A DNA stretch of 64,000 nt from Coriolopsis trogii (Eukaryota > Basidiomycota > Agaricomycetes > Polyporales > Polyporaceae), in contig JAHYIO010000001.1 of assembly GCA_020543525.1 (NCBI GenBank), forward strand, positions 1,426,001-1,490,000, read 5' to 3'. Positions 56,896 through 64,000 of this stretch are shown here, one piece after another. Position numbers and translations under genes: made by a program. The notes below the pieces were generated by a model that saw nothing but the letters and a program-made list of their open reading frames with translations, was not told where the DNA came from and searched no databases. Within the stretch, counting starts at the first letter, position 1. Every line of letters starts with the position of its first letter.

Positions 56896-58171
56896 ACGTC
56901 AGACTCAGTTTGGCCGTCCTGCGACCGACAGCTTTCGGGGTCCTCGGTCAGTTTGCCAGCTCCCGGAGTCGCGCCTGATCGTCAAGAAACATAGACGCCA
57001 TGTACGTACATAGTAAGTAGATACGCGATTTCCCGTAGTGTCACTGCCGAGCATTGATTATACGTCGTCCAGATATCCCTCTACCGTCATTGGTCCAACG
57101 AGATTGCTTGTACCGTACCACTCCGAATGACCGCTCCGGGGTTTCTATTTGCAATCACCAACGCTTCCAGGTAGTGTCAAGTACTTGCCGCCAAACCTTC
57201 GAATTTATGATCGACGTCCTGCTATTAGCTGAACCAGCTCCTTTTGCTGCCCTTGCATAGTCACTGTGAGTAACCTCTTCACCATCGGTCACGCGCGTGC
57301 AGCTGCGCAGAAGCCTCGCAGCTGAAGCGGGGTTCATGCGCTCCACCCTCATGGCCAAGCATATATGGATGCATCTGTCGTTCCACTGTCATGGCTGTGT
57401 CTTCTCGCGTTGGTCAGATTTCTGCTCTCCTGTCGTCGAGTCCTGTGGTTGACGAGACAGTGATTGAAGAAGTGAAGTCACGTCGGAATCCAGGTCTCCA
57501 GCGCTGTTCCTGTCTCATGTGGATCACCGAGGATAGAGGTGATGCATTCCATCGCGGATGCGCTCGTATTCTATCCAGAGTTCCCTACACCCGTGAACCA
57601 TCTGCCGCTCTAAAACAGTGAAGATGCCGTTAGGCGTGGGTCTAAATATACAGGATGTGAACCGGCCGCCTGTTATAGGCCTTTACAGCGGTGTTTGATC
57701 AGGAGAACGCTCGAGGCGCGCGGTCGAGAGTTTGTTGTGCGGTCTCCCAGGCTTGTGAGGCACCTGCGTATGTTTCCAACGTTCTCTGCGGAATGCCGTC
57801 GTCGTCTTCTGCACGCGCGCCGATGGATCGCGGCCTTTGAACGGACGTTCCAGTACGGTCGCTGGAATGGACGGCAGGCGATCCGAGTCGGCTTGATCGT
57901 GCGAGAGTGTACGTGAGCTTCTGACTGGGACGCCCTGTCCGCAGGTGTGCGTTGGCACATGGAGTATCAGGTTATGCCCGTGTGGCATGAGAAGTAACGA
58001 TAGACGGTGGTGGCGAGACTCCGAACAAAATAGGATGCACCTCCGTCATGGACTTATAAGAAGGAGATCCTCTTGACGGAGATGTACCCGCAGCCATTCT
58101 ATCGAGCACCGCTGCTCTGGCACCCCCCCTGCTAAGCTACCTCCGGGCATCGTGTACCAAACCACTCCGCC
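56896..58171. other. Gene-poor region, nothing recognised
   Basis: Open frames of 60-100 codons occur on both strands (for example 57391-57621), without motifs, splice context or family features. A TATAAG word at about 58056 may belong to the small gene that follows. Confidence 0.4.
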
Positions 58172-58589
58172 ATGTCTCGTCTGTCTTTGTTCAAGTCCTC
58201 GACATCATCTCGGGTGCGTTATGATCAAGCTCCGTATCCTCCCGTGTGCTAACATGTGACATTACAGTCCTCTGTTAACTCAGCGTCACCACGATCGTCA
58301 ATGACAAGCGACGCCTCCTCCCCGGTGTCCTACGTGCAAATTGTGAGAACGTTTCTATCGTCGGTCCGCCCTTGGACTCATTTGCTCCCGGACCCCGTTC
58401 TAGCCGGGTCTTATGAAGCAGTCGCCCGCGCAAGCGCCAACATCGGCGTCGAGCAGGAACACGGTGGACTACGTGAGTGCGTTGCCAGACCAGTGTCTTA
58501 GCCCGCTGACTTTTCTTCAGGCGGAGATGCTAGACGATGACAACCTGGCTTGGGGGAAGCCCAAGAAAGTCAAGAGCTCGAGGCGATGA
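58172..58589 (+). CDS. Small Ser-rich protein of unknown function, four exons
   Basis: The family is not recognised. A model with all introns in phase 0 joins MSRLSLFKSSTSSR, then SSVNSASPRSSMTSDASSPV with SYVQI. After a GTGAGA-to-GCAG intron (about 58340-58418) comes SPAQAPTSASSRNTVDY. After a last intron (58472-58520) comes AEMLDDDNLAWGKPKKVKSS. The total is about 80 residues, Ser-rich with a mixed acidic and basic end. An alternative keeps the middle intron and ends HGGLRGDARR. The hydrophilic AEMLDDDNLAWGKPKK tail favours the first model. It has no signal peptide and no CaaX end, so it is not an obvious pheromone precursor. Confidence 0.45.
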
Positions 58590-60945
58590 GCATGGACTAA
58601 TAGCTCCGGATGATACCCATAATTACCCTCGACGTGCTGCCCGGACTCTGGTGGTGTACATCAATATTGTATATGTACGAACTACGGGATCTCGCTTCGT
58701 CAATGGGATCCATTCCTGCATTCCCCTCCCTTCGGTCATGCTTCATACTTGCCACCAAAGCCTACCGGCGATACACTCCTCCGTACTCTAACCTTGGAAT
58801 GCCGACGTGGTAACCTCGATATTCGTCATCGAAAGGAAGATTGTGGATCGTCCTCAGGGCACCAGTCACATTCCTTGGATTACTCGCCAACATTAAGGTA
58901 TTGTGTGCATGGCGCTCCTCATGCGATTACAACAGACGAAACTCACGCAGAACACCTATCACGAGCACATAGTATCATGTACACGGAAGAGGACGCGGAA
59001 TCCCACACGTCAGACTGTGTCTATTGTAGCATACGCACCACATTTACCTCCTAAAGTAGCCTCCCACCCGCGCCACGGAGTCGGAACGCGGAGAGCCGAC
59101 AACGAGGAATTGGGATGACCATTGGAACCGCGTGATGCATGTTCTCGTCTCACAGTTCAGGTTGAAAGGCAGGTTGAAAGCCGCCCAATGGACGGGCATC
59201 CATCCTTGTTCGCCGGGCCACTCGATCATCGAGCGGACATCGAGCACGAAGCACGTTGGTGAAGCGTAAGTGCCGCGAGGTCCCCTTTCTCTCCACCCGC
59301 CTCTCACTGACACGTCAGTGGCTTATCGAGGCGGCCGCGGCGAGAGGTCGACCTGCTATTCGGGGGACAATACAGCCGTGCCTGTTAGGCTTCCTCCCTT
59401 CGCTTCGATGCAGAGGTCACGGATGGAACTTGAGCATGGCAAGAGCGGGCCGTACGGCCAGCATTCGAGGAGAAGGCTCCAGACCCACAACGATGTTGAC
59501 TTGTAGGAAGAGAGGCTTCGGGAAGCGGGTCGCGCCCGACGGCCACGAAACAAGCTCAGGCATGGGCGAACTCGTCAGGAACGTCGTACGCACAGACATG
59601 TATTGAAGCGATCGAGCTCGTTCTCAGGAAGGTGGGTATGTTTGAAAGAAAGGAGGAAACATGTATGCCGGGGCGCTGGAAATATGTATTGAACGTTTGA
59701 CATGCCAGAAGACGTCGAAGGACGAGGGTGCTGCAGTAAACACGCTCTAGAACGTCTGTAGTCGCTAGGTAAGGACAAACTCCCATACGGCTGGTGAGCG
59801 GGTCGGAGGCCGGCGCGAGGTGGAAGACTCGGAGAAAGGAAGGGAAGCACTAGTAGTACCGCGTGTAGGATGCCATGGGGTGCTGACAGGGTGGAGTCAA
59901 CGCTGACATTGATTCTTGAGCCATGCTGGTTGAGTGGAACCGCGCCGGGGCTTTACTAGATGACATGCAGAAGATCTAGCAGGACTTCCATGGTTGTAGG
60001 TACAGCAAACAGCCAAGCTCATCGTGGCTTTGACCTCGTCCACCCAAAGCAATAGTGAGCACGGGGACGGAGTCAATGTAGGGATGGAGGGATGGAAAGA
60101 GACTGCGGTGCGGACAGTAGCAGGACCATCTCGAGACACTTTTGTTCTGTCGAGTTAGCTGCCCACCATGAATACATGCGGCTCGATTGTATGGCGATCG
60201 CAACGAGATTCTCGCAGAGCGCCAACCTCGCTTTGATGCATGTGTAAGACTCGGCTAATGGTAGTGTCTCCGAAAAGAAGGATCGTTCGTCCGGAGCAAG
60301 ACGGTCATCGAGACGACGAGGAGATATGAAGACGCTGCTGCGGAGTTCCGAGTTAATATGTTTCAGAAGTGCGATCTGCGATACGAGCCAGAGTTTCAGT
60401 TTCTGATGTTACAATTACAGGCCTTAGAGTAGAGGCAGCCTGACATTACGATATGTGTGAGATACTGTGATGAGGAAACTGGTCAGAGAGAGGCAGTGGG
60501 ACGCGCGATGCGATCTGACCACGCGAGACTGGCGCTTGACATAACCACGACTCAGTTCGAACGCTAACCTCTCGGCCACACGTACATGTCCTGCTTCCAA
60601 TCACGGACGTCGGAAGCAAAAGCTGCAGTGTATTTCGCGCAACAAACTCTGGTACCGGGAGGCATACATGCTGCGCTACAAGGAATCATGCTGTCGTTCG
60701 TTAATGCGCTACACTCACTGACAGCACTTGACAGGACCATATGCCAGTTGATTTCTGGATAGGACTACGAACTGGATTTCTCAAGAGAGAAAATGGTCAA
60801 ATTATTACCAATGGCCAGGTCGTCATTCGGTGATGCTCCTATGCCACCAAACACCATAATCAAAGGCGTAAAAAATCAAAGCTCTGTCACCCTTTATACT
60901 ACCACACCCGGAAGACATACTCCCCCACGGCATTCATGAAGACGG
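58590..60945. other. Long gene-poor stretch before the F-box gene
   Basis: About 2.3 kb without a convincing gene. Frames such as 59256-59606 (+) and 59575-59850 (-) overlap each other and have no motif. Composition is mixed, with no simple repeat and no terminal inverted repeat recognised. The last 150 bases are A-rich and probably the 3' untranslated region of the F-box gene. Confidence 0.4.
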
Positions 60946-62622
60946 TTATTCCTTCAGAGCCACTGTCACCACAACCTCGTCGGCGACAGACGCGAAGAGC
61001 TCTCTGAGCTCCCCCTCCATCTCTTCGGCCTCAGCGGCAGTAGCTAGCCGCTTCACGTTCTTGCAACGGAACACGAACTTGCGCAGGCGGCTCCCGAGCG
61101 TTGCTCTGCCCGTCAGCGTACGCTCGAAGAGGCGACACGTATCGAGCACTCGAGTGCGCGTCATTTGTCCGCTCTGCATAAACCAGTGCACAGTAAGGTC
61201 CTCAAGGTGGGCGCACATGGGTGTGCCCGCAGACGTGCGTGACGCGAGCGCGACGGCAAGCTCGTCCGGCTGGACTTGCCTCATCCGGAGGTGCGTGACG
61301 GCCGGGAAACCGGCGAGGAGGTGCACGAGATGCCTGTTGATACGCATGCCCTGGTAGACGGCCTGCGTGGGGATCCAGAGCCGGAGGTCGGTCACCGAGT
61401 CTGAGGCGAACGTCCGTGCGATCTCGGGAAGTGCGCCGGTGGGGTCGACGGTTGCTCTGAGGGAGATGCGCTGTTGCCCGTCAATGGACCCCGACATCTC
61501 GAACGTGTCGCAATCGTTGCCATAGAACTGCAGCGTGACGCGATCCACAGTGTGGACCACAGGTTGGGCGCGCAGGCTCTGGGGGATGTTCATGGTCGGG
61601 TCGGGTTTAGTCGCGAGGTCGAGGTGAGCGCTGATGGGAAGAGTGAGATGAGAGAGGACGTCGGAACCCCACGACGCATCGACAGCGCCGAGCGCAAGCC
61701 AAGAAAGGTTGGGGAGCGGGACCGCCTTCAGCTCCGTACGGCGTTGCGCGGTTCGAGGTTCAGTGTTACTCAGAAGACGCAGGTGTGTCAAGGAAGGACA
61801 GTTCCTTAGGAACGTCAAGAGGACATCGAGGCTATAGGTAGTGCTGTTCGCTCCACAATTGCAGTCCTTGCAACCGACGGTGAGGCTACGCAGGTCCTCG
61901 TGCGCGAGAGAAGGGATGAGGAGCACGGCGGGGACAAACACGGTCTTTAGAGAGCGGAGGGCGTCCCCAGAGAATCTGAGCGAGTCAAGCCATGAGAGCT
62001 CGTCTGCGCCCGGTATTTGGCCGTTGCGTGGGTGTTTTACGATGAGCTCATTCAAGCGCACCATACCTTTGGAGAGCATCCGGAACAGGTGTTTGGCATG
62101 GCGCAATTTAAGAGTGACGTTGAGGGACGCAAGACGATGGACGTGGCTGGCCAATAGACCAGACGTGTATTTCGAAAAACCGCTGATACTCAGATAAATC
62201 TCGCGTGGCCAAGAGCGTTCGAGTGCCATGTTGAAACAGTGAATCGCGCCCGAATCTAGGTCAGGAGTTTGCCCTCGATGATCAACGGGTAAGCGGAGCA
62301 TGTCAACCCAGAATTCGGACGTCCTAAGGAGTAAGTCACGCCACAAGCGACAAACGTGGAGGAGCTTGAGATCCCCAATGTCCTGCGGATGGATGAGGGC
62401 GAATATCTCCATGACGACTTCCGGCGGAAGGTGGCGATGAAGAGGGGCACGTTTGTTGTGAATAGAGCTGAGAAGACGGGCATACTCCTGATGATAGACA
62501 ATCTTGGAAAGGAGCCACGGTTGTTCCTCAGAATTAGGTAGGGACGCCAGCATTTCCTTGTCTTCTTGGGATAAGCTGACAGCAAACTCCCCCCGGTCCG
62601 TTTGACCTTGTAATGAGCCCAT
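60946..62622 (-). CDS. F-box protein
   Basis: This is a single-exon protein of 558 residues. The ATG is at 62620-62622 (MGSLQGQTDRGEFAVSLSQE). An F-box-like segment lies at residues 80-130: RHLPPEVVMEIFALIHPQDI, then LKLLHVCRLWRDLLLRTSEF. F-box proteins bring substrates to SCF ubiquitin ligases through Skp1. Downstream, Leu-rich segments of the LRR type are seen (LDVLLTFLRNCPSLTHLRLL, LPNLSWLALGAVDASWG, ATVDPTGALPEIARTF). Agaricomycetes carry very large families of such genes, often species-specific and intronless, so the target cannot be inferred. The lack of introns contrasts with the other genes here. Confidence 0.8.
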   Translation of the reverse strand: MGSLQGQTDRGEFAVSLSQEDKEMLASLPNSEEQPWLLSKIVYHQEYARLLSSIHNKRAPLHRHLPPEVVMEIFALIHPQDIGDLKLLHVCRLWRDLLLRTSEFWVDMLRLPVDHRGQTPDLDSGAIHCFNMALERSWPREIYLSISGFSKYTSGLLASHVHRLASLNVTLKLRHAKHLFRMLSKGMVRLNELIVKHPRNGQIPGADELSWLDSLRFSGDALRSLKTVFVPAVLLIPSLAHEDLRSLTVGCKDCNCGANSTTYSLDVLLTFLRNCPSLTHLRLLSNTEPRTAQRRTELKAVPLPNLSWLALGAVDASWGSDVLSHLTLPISAHLDLATKPDPTMNIPQSLRAQPVVHTVDRVTLQFYGNDCDTFEMSGSIDGQQRISLRATVDPTGALPEIARTFASDSVTDLRLWIPTQAVYQGMRINRHLVHLLAGFPAVTHLRMRQVQPDELAVALASRTSAGTPMCAHLEDLTVHWFMQSGQMTRTRVLDTCRLFERTLTGRATLGSRLRKFVFRCKNVKRLATAAEAEEMEGELRELFASVADEVVVTVALKE

Positions 62623-63239
62623 ATACGTTACTTGTACTGGGTAGAGGATGAGGATGCGTCCCTAAAGAGTAAGTGGGAAACGTACGTCGTGGAACGGAGA
62701 TGAGCAGGGGACGTCGTGAGGTGAGGAAGACAAGCGCGCATGTATGTGGGTGTGGCGATGTTAGCTGACAAATCCGTTATTACTATTTAGTGATGCGCTG
62801 TGGCTGGAGATCGCAGTGGCCCGATGTTGCAGACAAGTCCTGTATACGAGATGATATGGATTGACGTTGTAGTAAGTTACATCCATGCGGCCTGTATGTT
62901 CCACGAGCGACCCCAGCTAGTCCTTGCCATCGGGCGCAACACAGCTGTGTGTAACGCTTACAAGTCACCCCAACGTGTCCTGTAAACTTTAATAGCAGTA
63001 TTCGCCTACGGACTCTGGCACTTCTCATGACCAAGGTAGATGATCTGTCGGCCTCCACGCGTTTTGTGATATATAATGGAATAAGATTATCGTCAAAACG
63101 AAGACTGCATGGGTATATGCTAGGTGTCGGAAGCGTAACGTGTAGATCGAGAGCCAACCATCAAGGAGGTCTCCTGTACACCACCCATCCGTAGCCTCGT
63201 GAATGCGTTCTTCAAGTCCACTGCCCACGTGTCTCGCGC
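62623..63239. other. Intergenic region
   Basis: This region holds the promoter of the F-box gene and the 3' end of the GH16 gene, both on the minus strand. It is AT-richer than the genes. No gene is seen. Confidence 0.4.
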
Positions 63240-64000
63240 CTACTCATAGACGTGAACACCAGCGATGTCCCAGAAGGCATCAGCGAATGCGCCCGGGTTC
63301 TGGTTGACGAAGCCTGGAGAAGGACGCAAACGACCAGTCAGAATTTGCGCCGATGGAGAGAGGCAGTTCAACTCACTCGCACAATCACCGGGGCAGCCAC
63401 CCCTGTCGTTGAAGAATAACGGGAGACCGGCCCAGTCGCCGCCTGTACAAATGCGTCAGCAAAGCGTTCGGTGCGACTCGGGGCGATGTGCCCGAGGCGA
63501 CACTCACAGAACGTCAAGTTGATGACGATGTTGTGCGCCCCGAAGTGGGAGGGGATGTCGCACTGATCCGGAACGAACAACGCCGCGGGTGTGCCCTGCA
63601 GGACGAGAAGGTCGGTTAGCAACGATTCCGTACGTGTCGCGCGCCAATCCCTGCGCGAGAGCGCAGGATACGCTAATTCAATAGTAGAGCAAATGTTGTC
63701 GTACTCACCCATGCGTCGGTGTTCACGGACCCACCGGCGGTCTTGACGTCCGCCGGGACAGCAGGGTCGTTGCGCGACCAGAACCAGACCTTGATGAACG
63801 CGGTCGTGCGCTCCATCGCGTAGAACCCTCCGCCGGCGGCGTTGAACGACTTGCCATAGCTGTTTGGCGTCACCGCCTGCACACCACAGCCCGCGTTCCC
63901 GTCAGCGTTCGAGTCACAGTTGTTCGTGACGGGGGTTCTGCACAGGAACATAGATTCAGTCCGGGTCCAGACGCACTCAGAACAACGCGAAAATTCACCC
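63240..64000 (-). CDS. GH16 endo-beta-glucanase (laminarinase-like), 3' part
   Basis: This is the C-terminal part of a secreted GH16 beta-glucanase of the type that cuts beta-1,3(4)-glucans. The upstream exons lie beyond position 64000; the intron at the window edge begins GTGAAT and ends CTGTGCAG. The joined part reads TPVTNNCDSNADGNAGCGVQ, GGGFYAMERTTAFIKVWFWS, VNTDAWGTPAALFVPDQCDI, PSHFGAHNIVINLTFCGDWA, GLPLFFNDRGGCPGDCASFV and NQNPGAFADAFWDIAGVHVY. The stop is at 63240-63242. The motifs match basidiomycete Lam16-type enzymes (NCD..A...GC, FGAHNIVINLTFCGDWAG). The catalytic ExDxxE is not in this part. Four introns are short. Confidence 0.85.

Noticed and set aside
58172..58589. Mating pheromone precursor
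   Set aside because: Neither splice model ends in a CaaX box, and no pheromone receptor or homeodomain gene is in the window.
59256..59606. 116-codon open frame in the gene-poor region
   Set aside because: It overlaps frames on the other strand, lacks any domain, and has no supporting splice or promoter context.
1..64000. CRISPR arrays, rRNA, tRNA, intact transposons
   Set aside because: No spaced direct repeats, no cloverleaf with B-box sequence, and no transposase or terminal inverted repeats were recognised by eye. A tRNAscan and a repeat search would settle small or decayed cases.

Overview
This window is nuclear DNA of a filamentous basidiomycete, most likely an agaricomycete with a wood- or litter-decay lifestyle. 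The signs are genes cut into many short exons by 50-60 base GT-AG introns, a typical single-copy fungal housekeeping set (UGO1, TIP20, THR1, PEX10, SME1, MGR2, ATP11, MDV1, p23), secreted GH28 and GH16 enzymes, a tandem family of agaricomycete-type methyltransferases, and a dynein heavy chain split in the way described for Agaricomycetes. Coordinates of spliced genes run from the first to the last coding base and include introns. Splice sites were placed by eye from GT/AG signals, reading frame and family conservation.

Layout. 1-993: 3' part of an Sfp1-like zinc-finger regulator (+). 1555-3196: UGO1, mitochondrial fusion (-). 3476-6524: RINT1/TIP20 tethering factor (-). 6813-7949: Ser/Arg-rich, predicted tail-anchored protein (-). 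8187-10136: ammonium transporter (-). About 2.5 kb of gene-poor sequence with one doubtful small coiled-coil ORF. 12607-14289: secreted GH28 (+). 14898-17265: unrecognised, apparently nuclear protein with a Tyr/Thr/Gly-rich tail (-). 17604-18103: mitochondrial ribosomal protein mL43 (+). 18847-19987: unrecognised low-complexity protein (+). 20530-23335: TPR protein (-) with a decayed duplicate of its last exons just downstream.

23955-38283 is a dense housekeeping block: MGR2/ROMO1 (-), PEX10 (+), SME1 (-) and the dynein motor heavy chain (+), with MGR2/PEX10 and SME1/dynein as divergent pairs on roughly 0.2 kb spacers. THR1 homoserine kinase (-) follows. Next come three tandem methyltransferase genes (+, 40289-44867), a MUP1-like amino-acid permease (-), co-chaperone p23 (-), an unrecognised membrane protein (+), MDV1 (+), a LARGE-like GT49 glycosyltransferase (-) and ATP11 (+). 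From 57 to 61 kb the sequence is gene-poor with one small three-exon gene. The window ends with a single-exon F-box protein (-) and the 3' part of a GH16 glucanase (-).

Functional themes. Several genes serve mitochondria (UGO1 and MDV1 as fusion and fission partners, MGR2 for import, ATP11 for ATP synthase assembly, mL43 for translation), nitrogen and amino-acid supply (ammonium transporter, THR1, MUP1-like permease), and carbohydrate breakdown or transfer (GH28, GH16, GT49). The items most worth a second look are the dynein gene that begins at the linker with a six-base coding first exon, a four-base micro-exon needed to read MGR2, a GC-AG intron inside the PEX10 RING finger, and the methyltransferase trio. 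I saw no CRISPR array, rRNA, tRNA or intact transposon.
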